From: Halorarum halophilum
Lineage (GTDB): Archaea; Halobacteriota; Halobacteria; Halobacteriales; Haloferacaceae
NCBI RefSeq assembly: GCF_013401515.1
Contig: NZ_CP058529.1
Coordinates: forward strand, 2,852,001-2,916,000
Reading direction: 5' to 3'
Length of the DNA: 64,000 nt
The notes beneath the pieces are model-generated. The model was not told the origin of the DNA. It saw only the letters and a program-made list of their open reading frames with translations, and did no database searches. Positions 34,275 through 43,005 of this stretch are shown piece after piece (the first letter of the stretch is position 1; every line of letters starts with the position of its first letter). The position numbers and the translations under genes were made by a program.

Positions 34275-34628
34275 TCACAAACGTCTCACTGAATACCTGC
34301 TTCAGTGCGGCGAGGTTCGTCGAGGAGTACAGGTGCGAGTGTGCGTGGATCGCGTCGAAGTCGTCCGCACTTCGGAGGTACGACGCCACATCCAGCGACA
34401 TTTCGTTCCCAAGGGCACTCACCGTCGTCTGATAGCGAGCGACGGTGTATCCGTCACGTTCCTCGACGTGCGGATGGTCGTCCTCCGTCCGTAACGTCAG
34501 CACTGTCACGTCGTGCCCCATCGCCGCCTAGTCCCGACTCATCGCGTGGACGTGGTACGCCCCCCACCCGTCACCTCGGAATACAGCTTCTGGGGGCCCG
34601 GTGGCTGCGCATCCTGGGAAAGACTCAT
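34275..34628 (-). pseudogene. Truncated and mutated GT4 glycosyltransferase
   Basis: ATG 34628 overlaps the stop of the WbaP-like gene (ATGA). The reading is MSLSQDAQPPGPQKLYSEVT, then TGGGAYHVHAMSRD after a one-base deletion in a run of G, a TAG, then AAMGHDVTVLTLRTEDDHPHVEE through AIHAHSHLYSSTNLAALKQVFSET, which is the N-terminal domain of a GT4 enzyme. Coding similarity ends near 34275, and IS6 remains follow. Three independent lesions (frameshift, nonsense, truncation) show long inactivity. Confidence 0.75.
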
Positions 34629-36058
34629 CCACGCCGACCAAACACGGCGTCGGTCGCGTTCGCGAACAGCTTCCACAACTGCCGGACGACCATCTTCACG
34701 TCGAACCAGAACGACTGGCGCCGCACGTACTCAAGATCGTACCGAATCTTCTCACTGGGCTCTGCCCCAGTCACGTGGTTCACCTGTGCCAGGCCCGTCA
34801 ACCCCGGCTTCACGAACCACCGCTTCTGCCAATTCACAGTTCCAGTCCGAATGTCCGTATCTAGCTCCGGCCGCTCAGGACGCGGCCCAACGACGCTCAT
34901 GTCGCCTTTTAGCACCGACAACAGTTGCGGTATCTCGTCCAGATGTGTCTGCCGCAGCACTCGTCCCACCGACGTCACACGTTGATCAACACCGCCGGCG
35001 TCCTCTTCACTGATCGTCGCACCCGTCTCTCCTTCCGCGTCCTCGACCATCGACCGGAACTTGTACACGTCGAACGTCTCCCCGAACACGGCCGTCCGTT
35101 CCTGCTGGTACAACACGGACCCCCCATCGTCCAACTTGATCGCCACCGCAATCCCCACGATAACGGGAGCTAACACGACCAACCCAATCACCGAGAACAC
35201 CACGTCGAACACCCGTTTCGCGATGTAGTCCTGCACGTCCCACGGCTCGACCTCCACGTCCAGCAGCGTCCCCACGCCCTCCCCCGAGGTCAACACCGAG
35301 TCAGCGTGGTCGCGGTGCACCTTCGCCGCGACGCCGTGCTCGTAACAGGCATCCAGCGCCCCGAAGAACTCCGCTCTATCTGCGTGCTCGAACGCCAGTA
35401 TGACCGTGTTGATGTCGTACTCGACCAGAATGTCCTCGATGCGGGACAGCCCACCCAGCCGGTCCAGGCCAACATGCGTGTGCCCACCGTCGGCCATCGC
35501 CGGAATCCGCCCGTCGTCGCCGACGTCGACCCGGAACGCGCTCGTCGGACAGAGGTAGCCCAGCAGCGGAATCTCCACCTCGCGTGCGACCTCCCCGATC
35601 AGGTCCGGGTCGTCCCCGACCACGATCGCCCGCTCGTGCCCCTCGGTCGGCCGCCGTCGGATCCAGGCGAACCACGCCGGCAACGCGACGAACAGCATCG
35701 GCGTCACCAGCAGCACGGTCAGTCGCGGCAGCCGGTAGGTCCAGTCGAAGTAGCCGATCGTCGCCAGCGCGAACATCGCCACGAGCACGCGCTTCTGGGC
35801 GAGCGCGACCGTGTCGAGGATGCGCCGCGGCCGTGGCTTGTACAGCGGGAGGAACGCCCCGACGAACACCGCGACCGTGGCCAGCACCTCGATCGTGAAC
35901 TCGGCCGTCCCCGCTGGCTCGGACGAGAGTCGTGAGAGGACGGGCACTGCCGCCGCCGCAGTCTGGACGCTCGCGTTGTTGACGAGCGAGACCGTGATCG
36001 CCGAGAGCAGGGCTACGCCGAGGACGCCCAGCAGTCGGTACCGCCAGCCCGCATTCAT
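34625..36058 (-). CDS. Polyprenyl glycosylphosphotransferase (WbaP/EpsE-type initiating enzyme)
   Basis: 477 residues from ATG 36058 (MNAGWRYRLLGVLGVALL). Four N-terminal membrane segments are followed by a soluble CoA-binding-like middle domain (ERAIVVGDDPDLIGEVAREVE). The catalytic C-terminal bacterial sugar transferase domain has KRVFDVVFSVIGLVVLAPVIVGIAVAIKLDDGG as a reentrant helix, VYKFRSMVEDAE, RQTHLDEIPQLLSVLKGDMSVVGPRPE, and KPGLTGLAQVN. The enzyme transfers a sugar-1-phosphate from a UDP-sugar to the lipid carrier on the inner face. It fits as the first step of this locus. It is followed by ATGA overlap with a GT4 gene that is now a pseudogene. Confidence 0.92.
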   Translation of the reverse strand: MNAGWRYRLLGVLGVALLSAITVSLVNNASVQTAAAAVPVLSRLSSEPAGTAEFTIEVLATVAVFVGAFLPLYKPRPRRILDTVALAQKRVLVAMFALATIGYFDWTYRLPRLTVLLVTPMLFVALPAWFAWIRRRPTEGHERAIVVGDDPDLIGEVAREVEIPLLGYLCPTSAFRVDVGDDGRIPAMADGGHTHVGLDRLGGLSRIEDILVEYDINTVILAFEHADRAEFFGALDACYEHGVAAKVHRDHADSVLTSGEGVGTLLDVEVEPWDVQDYIAKRVFDVVFSVIGLVVLAPVIVGIAVAIKLDDGGSVLYQQERTAVFGETFDVYKFRSMVEDAEGETGATISEEDAGGVDQRVTSVGRVLRQTHLDEIPQLLSVLKGDMSVVGPRPERPELDTDIRTGTVNWQKRWFVKPGLTGLAQVNHVTGAEPSEKIRYDLEYVRRQSFWFDVKMVVRQLWKLFANATDAVFGRRG

Positions 36059-36210
36059 CGTCAAATTAGTGTTGCATGAGCGGGGTTAAGTCCTGCGTAC
36101 TACTTATCAACAAGCGGAACAAGAATTGAAAACCAAACTAAGTTTGTTCGGCCCCTAAACGAGGACCCTTCGAACGCGGGACCGACGAACACTCTCGGTC
36201 GGACGACGGC
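36059..36210. other. Spacer between initiating transferase and epimerase
   Basis: About 150 bp, AT-rich. It contains the palindrome CAAACT-A-AGTTTG near 36133 and a TTAA element about 30 nt before the transferase start that may serve as its TATA box. Confidence 0.35.
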
Positions 36211-37197
36211 TCAGGATGACCGGACGAGCGGCTCGTACCAGTCGCGGTTCGCCCGATACCAGTCGATGAACTGCTCGACGCCGCTCCGGATGTCGGTCGA
36301 CGGTTCGTACCCGAATCGCTCCCGCGCCTTGCTCGCGTCGGCGGTGGTGTGCCTGGTATCGGCTTCCCGCGCCTCCTCATAGACGAGGTCCAGGTCGGGT
36401 GCGAGTTGGTCGCGGATCTCCTCCGCGAGCTCCGTGATCGTGATCGTGTCCGTGCTTCCGATGTTGACTGCCTCGCCGTCCACCGCGTCCGAGGTCAGCA
36501 ACGTCCGGTTCGCGTCGACCACGTCGCCCACGAACGTGAAGTCCCGCGTTTGCTCGCCATAGCCGTAGATGACCGGCGGCTCGTCGTTGAGACTCCGCGA
36601 GACGAAGTTGGAGATTGCCATGTTCGGGCGCATCCGCGGCCCGTAGACCGTGAAGTACCGCAGACAGACCGTCGAGGGGTCGTGGAGTTCGTGATACACC
36701 CGCGCGTAGTGTTCTTACGTGAGTTTCGTGACGCCGTACGGACTCACCGGCTGTGTCGGGTGATCCTCGTCGTACGGAAGGGACTCCGGCTTGCCGTACA
36801 CCGACGAGGAACTCGCGATAATCACCCGATTGACGTCGGCGTCGACGCTCGACTGCAGGACGTTCACCGTCCCGTCGACGTTGATCTCGGTCACCTTCCG
36901 CGGTTCGTCCACGCTCGTGCGGACGCCGGCCTGTGCGGCCTGTTGCACGACAGCGTCCATCCCCGAGACGACCTCGTCGACGAGGTCGGCGTCGCGAACG
37001 TCTCCCTCGACCAGTCGATAGCTTCCGTCACTCTCCGACGCGACATCGCGGCACTGCTCGACCGTGTGGCGCTTGATGCCGACGTCGTAGAACGGTTCGA
37101 AGTTGTCGAGGACGGTGACGTCGTGGCCGTCTCCCACGAACGCCTCGGCCAGGTGGCCGCCGATGAACCCCGCGCCGCCGGTCACGAGAATCTTCAT
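36211..37197 (-). pseudogene. NAD-dependent sugar epimerase (SDR) interrupted by one in-frame TAA
   Basis: From ATG 37197 the frame reads MKILVTGGAGFIGGHLAEAF (NAD-binding GxxGxxG), ASSSSVYGKPESLPYDED and SPYGVTKLT with the catalytic YxxxK, then TAA at 36715-36717. It resumes in the same frame with EHYARVYHELHDPSTVCLRYFTVYGPRMRP to the natural end at 36211. Joined, the protein would be 328 residues, the usual length of UDP-glucose 4-epimerase-like SDR enzymes. A single substitution separates it from an intact gene, so it is a recent pseudogene or a sequencing error. It lies 68 bp after aglF. Confidence 0.85.
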
Positions 37198-37265
37198 ACC
37201 CGATACCGAATGAGTCGGTCGGTAAGCGCTTCGATATCGTCACGCCAATAGCGAAGATACGGACG

Positions 37266-38003
37266 CTACGCGTTCGCTTCGGCGTCCTCGAGTTCACCGG
37301 TGAGCCGCCGCTCCGCCTCGTCGCGGTCCTCGGGATAGCCGATGTCCATGCGCCAGCCGTCGAGCGCGATCGCGTCGATCGTCCGCCCGCTCGCGATCAG
37401 CAGGCCGACCGCGTCGGAGATCTCGTACTCGTTCCGGTTCGACGGCTGGACCAGGTGGCAGGCGTGGAAGATGGCCGGCGTGAACGTGTAGAACCCCGTC
37501 ATCACGAGATTCGAGGGGGGGTCCTCCGGTTTCTCGATGACGTCGACGATCTCGCCGTACTTGTTCGTATCACACACCCCATACCGACCCGCCTCCTCCC
37601 AGGGGACCTCCTCGACAAGGAACGCCGCGTCGGCGCGGTCCTCCTGCTGGCGCTGGACGACGTCCTCGAGGTTCGCCTGGAAGATGTTGTCGCCGAGGAT
37701 GAGCATGAAATCGTCGTCGATGTGCTCCTCGACGGTCAACAGGGCGTGTGCGAGCCCCTTCTGCTCGCGCTGGTGGGCGTACGTGATCGGGATGCCCTCG
37801 TACTCGTCGCCGTAGTGGCTGATGATCGTCTCCTTCAGGTAGCCCACGACGACGATGAGCTCGCTCGCCCCGAGGTCGACAAGTTGATCGAAACAGTGGG
37901 TGAGGATCGGCTGGCCGGCCACCTCGACCATCCCCTTCGGTTTGTCCTCGGTGAGCGGGCGGAGCCGCGTTCCCTCCCCCGCGGCGAGTACGACAGCCTG
38001 CAT
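37266..38003 (-). CDS. aglF: Sugar-1-phosphate nucleotidylyltransferase, AglF-like
   Basis: 245 residues from ATG 38003 (MQAVVLAAGEGTRLRPLTED), where a TATA box gives a leaderless start; the frame upstream is not coding. It has the nucleotidyltransferase signature GEGTRLRPLTEDKPKGM with the catalytic Arg and Lys, the EVAGQPILTHCFDQL block, ILGDNIF with the metal Asp, and GRYGVCDTN and VIEKPEDPPSN. This resembles Haloferax AglF, glucose-1-phosphate uridylyltransferase. It supplies UDP-glucose (or a related nucleotide sugar) to the divergent UDP-glucose dehydrogenase and the epimerase downstream. Confidence 0.88.
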   Translation of the reverse strand: MQAVVLAAGEGTRLRPLTEDKPKGMVEVAGQPILTHCFDQLVDLGASELIVVVGYLKETIISHYGDEYEGIPITYAHQREQKGLAHALLTVEEHIDDDFMLILGDNIFQANLEDVVQRQQEDRADAAFLVEEVPWEEAGRYGVCDTNKYGEIVDVIEKPEDPPSNLVMTGFYTFTPAIFHACHLVQPSNRNEYEISDAVGLLIASGRTIDAIALDGWRMDIGYPEDRDEAERRLTGELEDAEANA

Positions 38004-38027
38004 ACCCCACCACATCGATCCCTCGGG

Positions 38028-38034
38028 TAAATAG
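38028..38034 (-). promoter_or_regulatory. TATA box of aglF
   Basis: The reverse strand reads CTATTTA about 28 nt before ATG 38003, predicting a leaderless mRNA. The 101-bp spacer also serves the divergent aglM gene, for which no equally clear box was found. Confidence 0.55.
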
Positions 38035-38104
38035 TTTGAGAGACGCATGACGATCCTCGTTCGAAGGCGAACCCTCATGTGCGCCGCATCACTGTCACCC
38101 GCCA

Positions 38105-39406
38105 ATGGAGATCAAAGTCATCGGCTCGGGCTACGTCGGGTCGACGCTGGCGGCGTCGCTGGCGGATCTCGGCCACCTCGTGACGGCGATCGACATCGAT
38201 GAGGACGTGGTCGCGGCCATCAACGACGGCAGGGCACCCATCCACGAACCCGGCCTCGACGAATTAATCGCCGAACACGCAGGGACGACCCTCCGCGCGA
38301 CCACGACCTACGACTCCGTCGCCGACGCGGACGTCACCTTCCTCGCGATCCAGACGCCCGCCCGCGAGGACGGCAGCATCGATACGGGGGTCCTGGAAGC
38401 CGCCGCTGAGATGACCGGCGAGGCCCTCGCCAATAGCGGAGACCACCATCTCGTCGTCGCCAAGAGCACCGTCGTTCCGCCGGCACTCGCCGATGTCCGC
38501 GCAGCGCTCCGACGTGGACTCGGCGAGGACCTCGCGACCGACGACACGGGTCTCGTCGCGTTCGGGACGAACCCGGAGTTCTTGCGAGAGGGAACTGCGG
38601 TCGAGGACTTCACCCACCCGGACAAGCTCGTCGTCGGCACGGACGTCGACTGGGCGCACGAGCGCCTGGAGGCCGTGTTCGAACCTCTTCTGGAACGCCA
38701 CGACGCACCGGTCGTTCGAACCGACCCGGAGACGGCGATGATGATCAAGTACGCGAACAACGCCTTCCTCGCAGCCAAGGTCAGCCTCATCAACGACCTC
38801 GGGAACGTCTGCAAGGAGTTCAGCCTCGACGCGTACGAGGTGGCCGACGCGATCGGCCTCGACCACCGGATCAGCGAACACTTCCTCAGGAGTGGACTCG
38901 GCTGGGGCGGGAGCTGTTTTCCCAAGGATACGGCAGCACTCATCGCGGCCGCCCAAGAGGCGGGCTACGACCCCGCGATGCTCACTGCGGCGGTCGAGGT
39001 GAACGACCGGCAGCCGGAAAGGCTTCTGGACATCCTCGCGAGCCACGTCGACCTCGAGGGGGCGCGCATCGCGGTCCTCGGATTGGCATTCAAACCGGGC
39101 ACGGACGACGTTCGGCACTCACGCGCCATTCCCGTCATCGAGGGACTCCTGGACCGGGGAGCCGACGTCGTCGCGTACGATCCGGTCGCGACCGACAACA
39201 TGCGCGAGCGTTTCCCGGACATCGAGTACGCCGGCTCAGCGGCGGAGGCACTCTCGGGCGCCGATGGTGCTGCTGTCGTTACCGGCTGGGACGAGTTCAG
39301 GGCGCTGGACGCGGAGTTCGACGCGATGACCTCTCCGGTCGTCGTCGACGGACGACGGATCGTCGAGCCGACTGATGAGCTCATCTACGAGGGGCTGACC
39401 TGGTGA
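38105..39406 (+). CDS. aglM: UDP-glucose/GDP-mannose 6-dehydrogenase family, AglM-like
   Basis: 433 residues, ATG 38105 ([20 protein letters not shown]). It has the N-terminal NAD domain with GxGYVG, the linker [27 protein letters not shown], and the central domain [21 protein letters not shown]. The catalytic cysteine is in [16 protein letters not shown] (about residue 264), and the C-terminal UDP-binding domain has [19 protein letters not shown]. The enzyme oxidises UDP-glucose to UDP-glucuronate with two NAD. It is divergent from aglF, matching the AglF-AglM pair that makes hexuronic acids for haloarchaeal N-glycans. Confidence 0.9.
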   Translation: MEIKVIGSGYVGSTLAASLADLGHLVTAIDIDEDVVAAINDGRAPIHEPGLDELIAEHAGTTLRATTTYDSVADADVTFLAIQTPAREDGSIDTGVLEAAAEMTGEALANSGDHHLVVAKSTVVPPALADVRAALRRGLGEDLATDDTGLVAFGTNPEFLREGTAVEDFTHPDKLVVGTDVDWAHERLEAVFEPLLERHDAPVVRTDPETAMMIKYANNAFLAAKVSLINDLGNVCKEFSLDAYEVADAIGLDHRISEHFLRSGLGWGGSCFPKDTAALIAAAQEAGYDPAMLTAAVEVNDRQPERLLDILASHVDLEGARIAVLGLAFKPGTDDVRHSRAIPVIEGLLDRGADVVAYDPVATDNMRERFPDIEYAGSAAEALSGADGAAVVTGWDEFRALDAEFDAMTSPVVVDGRRIVEPTDELIYEGLTW

Positions 39407-39583
39407 TTGCCGTTGAGCCGAACCGACCGATCACTCCTCTCATTCCCGCCCGGTGACGGGTGGACCAGCTGTACCGGGCGGCCACCGAGCCTCTAGCGGT
39501 TCGTCAACCTCCGCACGGTAGTGCAAGACCCTGTGTGCCCATCGAGGTGTCTGGGTGGTCGGCCGCGGTAACGGGAACGTGTG

Positions 39584-40012
39584 TTATCCATTAGCGTCGG
39601 CGTCGGCATCCGCACCGTCAGCATCCGCGTCACTATTGGGTCCATCCGAATCAGTGTCTCCATCATCACTGTCGGAGTCACTGTCGCCGTCGTCGCTATC
39701 CGAGTCGGTATCGGAATCGTCGTCCGAGTTCGACTCCGACTCGGCTTGAAGCGTGGCCCCTGGTGACGGATCCGAAGTCGTCCCGAGGGGTGTGTCGCGA
39801 TGATAGAGGATGAGGGGGGGAAAGAGGTACGTGGCGATCGCCAGCAGCACGAAGAGGCGGTCGATGAAGACGAGCAGCCCGAACGCGGTGAGTGCCGCCG
39901 CCGAAGCCGCGTGCATCGCTGTGTGGGTGTATTCCCGGTAATACGCCCAGAATCCGTGCAACCACTGGGTGGTTGCTGAGGCCCCATCCTCTTCGGTTGC
40001 TGTCAAAGTCAT
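39584..40012 (-). CDS. Small membrane protein with acidic Ser-Asp repeat tail
   Basis: 142 residues from ATG 40012 (MTLTATEEDGASATTQWLHG). A YREYTHTAMHAASAAALTAFG segment and IDRLFVLLAIATYLFPPLILY give two membrane spans, resembling a family of small haloarchaeal membrane proteins. From about residue 90 the chain is almost only Asp, Ser and Ala (SDTDSDSDDGDSDSD and related units) and encoded by a GTC/ATC-type repeat on the other strand. The tail is likely disordered and strongly hydrated, perhaps at the cell surface. Repeat length could vary between strains. No enzyme motif is visible. Confidence 0.6.
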   Translation of the reverse strand: MTLTATEEDGASATTQWLHGFWAYYREYTHTAMHAASAAALTAFGLLVFIDRLFVLLAIATYLFPPLILYHRDTPLGTTSDPSPGATLQAESESNSDDDSDTDSDSDDGDSDSDSDDGDTDSDGPNSDADADGADADADANG

Positions 40013-40129
40013 ACGGACCAGTTCGGGATGCACACCGAAGAACCCCCTTTGCGCATTCGGTATCCGGTTTGCGCGACGTACTGACCATCGACGGACGAAC
40101 CCCCTCATATCCGAGGGTGTCCAACGACG

Positions 40130-40389
40130 CAAACACCTCTAGCTCTCGACACGACCGGATCCCTCGTCTGGTTCGCCGTCCCGTTCACCGCCCTCCTCGC
40201 GGTCGCGTATTGGACGTACACGGGCGCGAGTGCACGCGGTAACGACCGGGCATGAATCTGGAGCGTGGGCGTCGGTCTGACGCTCGTCGCCGCGCCGATC
40301 TATCTCCTCGTGAGACGTGATCTGGGTGACTGTTCGGCACCTCCGTCCAGGGGCGAGCGCGTCGTCGTCACGTTCGTTTCTGCGCGGTG
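40130..40389 (+). pseudogene. Remnant of a small two-span membrane protein
   Basis: One frame gives GSLVWFAVPFTALLAVAYWT, then GASARGNDRA, TGA (40253-40255), then IWSVGVGLTLVAAPIYLLVRRDLGD to a stop near 40389. The hydrophobic halves look like a haloarchaeal small membrane protein broken by one TGA. No start codon is certain. The next 170 bp, to the cupin gene, carry only weak coding-like sequence. Confidence 0.4.
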
Positions 40390-40617
40390 ATCGCGACCCC
40401 GCTCACCCCCCTATTCGCACCTGACGACCCGATGCGACGGGTTCGGATCTATCCACTCTCCGTCTACGCCGGCCTCGCAATCGCGGCCGGGCTGGGACGA
40501 TCGAACGTGCTGACGTGGATTCGGCGACAGCTTCGGCGGCAGTACCGAGTTCTGAAAATGTCCACGAGCGATCGGGCTCCGAGATGGTTGCTCAGGAGCA
40601 GTGCACCAGGGCCCTGC

Positions 40618-40935
40618 TCACGGCGCGCCGGCGATAATCATCCGACTCGCCTCGTCGAACTCGTACTCCCGCGTGGCCGAGGGCGGCACTCGGACGACGT
40701 CCCCGGACTCGAGGGAAACCTCCTCGCCGTCGACGGTGATACGCCCGGAGCCCTCCAGCAGGAGGTACACTTCCTCCTGCTCCTCGTCCTCGTGGTCGTG
40801 TTCCATCCCGGACCACTCCTCGTCACCCTCGACGACGGTGAGCCCGAGCTGTTCACAGCCCAGCGCGTCGCGGAGGAAGTACATCCCGGGCGCTTTCGGC
40901 TCGACGTCCTCGTAGTTCTCCTTCGAGTAGCCCAT
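40618..40935 (-). CDS. Single-domain cupin
   Basis: 105 residues, ATG 40935 (MGYSKENYEDVEPKAPGMYF). Cupin motif 1 is seen as MEHDHEDEEQEEVYLLLEGSG (metal His and Glu) and motif 2 as ESGDVVRVPPSATREYEF, where the usual second His is replaced. The small beta-barrel size fits haloarchaeal cupins of unknown ligand. A CTTTTT-type element about 28 nt upstream may be its promoter. It is isolated from other genes, with pseudogenes on both sides. The enzymatic or regulatory role is unknown. Confidence 0.85.
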   Translation of the reverse strand: MGYSKENYEDVEPKAPGMYFLRDALGCEQLGLTVVEGDEEWSGMEHDHEDEEQEEVYLLLEGSGRITVDGEEVSLESGDVVRVPPSATREYEFDEASRMIIAGAP

Positions 40936-41153
40936 GGGATTCCGTTTCCGAATGAGTCCAAAAAGCGTTCTGGCGCCCCACCCTCGCTTTATCAGCGTTC
41001 AGTGGAGGACGCCTTGGCGCCCCCGAGTGCTGTGACGAAGCGGGTGTCAAGCGGTCCTTCGAACTCGGTTCCGCGTCCAGCACCGCTCATGGCCCCGCGT
41101 CCGTCACGACAACGGATGCCAAGGAATAGGTGGGCTCCCTGACAGCGGGTGGT

Positions 41154-41858
41154 ATGTCCCGGGCTTCCTCCACCCGACTCGCGCTCGTCGTCGTCGTGAG
41201 CTGGATCGTCCTCGAGTACCTCCTCAGACACGGCGGCGCGGCGCTCGCCGGAATCCTCCTCGACGCGCCCACGATCGGCGACTACCTAGCGCTGGCGGTC
41301 GGCTTCCCCCTGATCGCCATCCTGCTGTCGAGGTACGCGCTCGACCGCGGACAGTCCCGTGCCGACTGGGAGTACGACTAGTCCATCCGACTGCTCCTCG
41401 CGGGTGCGCTCGCGACCGTCGTCGCCTTCGTCCTGCTTGTCGTGACCGCACAGGTCGACGCCATGCTGTTCGATCTTGACACACAGGCAGCGGCCGAGAC
41501 CGAGGGACTCGGCGCCGCGATCGGGGCGTCGCCGTGGGTCGCCGTCCTGCTCCTCGTCGGGAACGGCCTCCTCGCGCCGATCGCCGAGGAACGGGTCTGG
41601 CGGGGGATCGTCCAGACCGAGCTCGTCGACACTTGGGGCGTCGCTCCGGGGATCGCCGTCACGGCGGTACTGTTCGCGCTCAAGCACGTCGTCGTCGACG
41701 GCTCCGTCGCTAGGCTGACGACGCTCCTCGCGCTCGGCCTCGTCTTCGGTCTCGTCCGGCACCGCTGGGGGACCGCGAGCAGCACTGTGACCCACGTCGC
41801 CACCAACACCATCGCCTCCGCCAGCATCATCGCGGTCTCGCTCTACGGCCCGGTCTGA
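41154..41858 (+). pseudogene. CPBP intramembrane metalloprotease interrupted by one in-frame TAG
   Basis: ATG 41154 opens MSRASSTRLALVVVVSWIVL. Residues 1-75 are followed by TAG at 41379-41381, and the same frame continues SIRLLLAGALATVVAFVLL to the natural end at 41858. The CPBP/Abi catalytic motifs are all in the distal part: PIAEERVWRGIVQ (EExxxR), VLFALKHVVVDG (FxxxH) and VTHVATNT (HxxxN). An intact gene would give about 234 residues with six membrane spans. A single C-to-T change (CAG to TAG) would explain the lesion. A downstream restart at ATG 41463 would keep the motifs but lose the first helices. Confidence 0.8.
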
Positions 41859-41990
41859 GCGACGCTCCTCGGGACACCGGCTCTCGAACGGTTCGGGTCG
41901 TCTGCTGGTACGATGCAAGTGAGCAGGCGGAGTCGGTGGCTGCGCACCTGAACCCTCTCGCCGGACCGGGACCATTCCCGGAAGCGTCGC

Positions 41991-42776
41991 TCATACCCGT
42001 GGCTCGAACGGCTCGGCGTCCTCGCGGTAGTGCTCGTAGAGGGCCTTGCCCCACTCGATCGCGTCGGGGTCGTCCGTGTCGACGAAGGTGGTCAACATGC
42101 CCGTCCCGGTGTCGTACGCGCCGATGCCGATCCGGTCGTCGAACAGCGCCAGGCCGAACGGGAGCGACTCGCTCGTGAACAGTTCCACGTTCCCGCTCGC
42201 CATCGAGTCGGCGAGTTCCTCAGGGTGGGCGTCGGCGATCTGGGCGGCAGTGTCCGGGAGGTAGACGACGCTCACCTCCATCCCGCCGAGGATCTCCCGA
42301 CGGATGTCGTCGACGAAGATCGGCGCGATGGTGGTCGTGTCGAACCCCCTGAGCGTGCTCGACCCGGCCAGCAGCTCCATGAAGCGCGCGACCGGCGGGT
42401 AGGGGTCGGTCGGTCGGGCCGTCGTGACGACGGCGTCCGCGAACTGCGAGACGTCGAGGTCGAACGGAACCGCCGCGATGGCGTCAAGGAAGGGGCGCAG
42501 GGCGTCGGCCGCCTCGAAGGTTCGCCGCGTCCGGACCACCTCCTCTGCCGCGACCTGGCCGAACGGGGTCAGCGCGTAGCCCTCGACTGTCCGCTCGACG
42601 AGGCCGTGGTCCGAGAGCGCCCTGACGATCCGGTGGGCCGTCGTCTTGGAGACCCCGAGGTCGGATTCGAGTTCTGCCCGACGGAGCGGGCCGGTCCGCA
42701 ACAGGTCGAGGACGTCCATCCGGGAGATGGACACGTCGAGAAGTTCGGTGACGTCCCCCGACTCCCGCTCTATCAT
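41991..42776 (-). CDS. Winged-helix regulator with FilR1 (DUF1724) domain
   Basis: 261 residues from ATG 42776 (MIERESGDVTELLDVSISR). The N-terminal winged HTH (residues 10-75) has RRAELESDLGVSKTTAHRIVRALSDHGLVERTVEGYALT. The C-terminal domain of about 160 residues (DDIRREILGGMEVSVVYLPDTAAQIADAHPEELADSMASGNVELFTSESLPFGLALFDDRIGIGAYDTGTGMLTTFVDT) matches the FilR1/DUF1724 sensor common in haloarchaeal and methanogen regulators. It is divergent from the giant surface protein across 230 bp and may control it; this is positional inference only. Confidence 0.85.
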   Translation of the reverse strand: MIERESGDVTELLDVSISRMDVLDLLRTGPLRRAELESDLGVSKTTAHRIVRALSDHGLVERTVEGYALTPFGQVAAEEVVRTRRTFEAADALRPFLDAIAAVPFDLDVSQFADAVVTTARPTDPYPPVARFMELLAGSSTLRGFDTTTIAPIFVDDIRREILGGMEVSVVYLPDTAAQIADAHPEELADSMASGNVELFTSESLPFGLALFDDRIGIGAYDTGTGMLTTFVDTDDPDAIEWGKALYEHYREDAEPFEPRV

Positions 42777-43005
42777 ACCGGTCACTGGAAACACACCACG
42801 AAAAGCGTTGTTACCCGCCGGCGCGTTCCCGAACGAAACCGTTCCACTTCCCGAAACGAGTTCGGATCGTGGTGACCGTGTCGGTGGGTGGGTATATCCA
42901 GCCCTGCGGAGTTCGAGGTATCATCGAACGTATACTACTCATGACCGTTAGTAGCACCCTACCCGTCCCCGAGCACCGTGGTCTGAACGAGTCGATCGCG
43001 ACCGG

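Noticed and set aside
40387-41142. 251-codon forward frame across the cupin gene
   Set aside because: Only the first 55 codons look faintly coding; the rest is the antisense of the cupin gene on the other strand.
41379-41381. TAG read as pyrrolysine in the CPBP protease and the GT4 stub
   Set aside because: Several intact genes in the window end with TAG (for example dgcA and the Lrp gene), one lesion is TAA and others are frameshifts, and no pyl genes are visible. Ordinary nonsense mutation is simpler.
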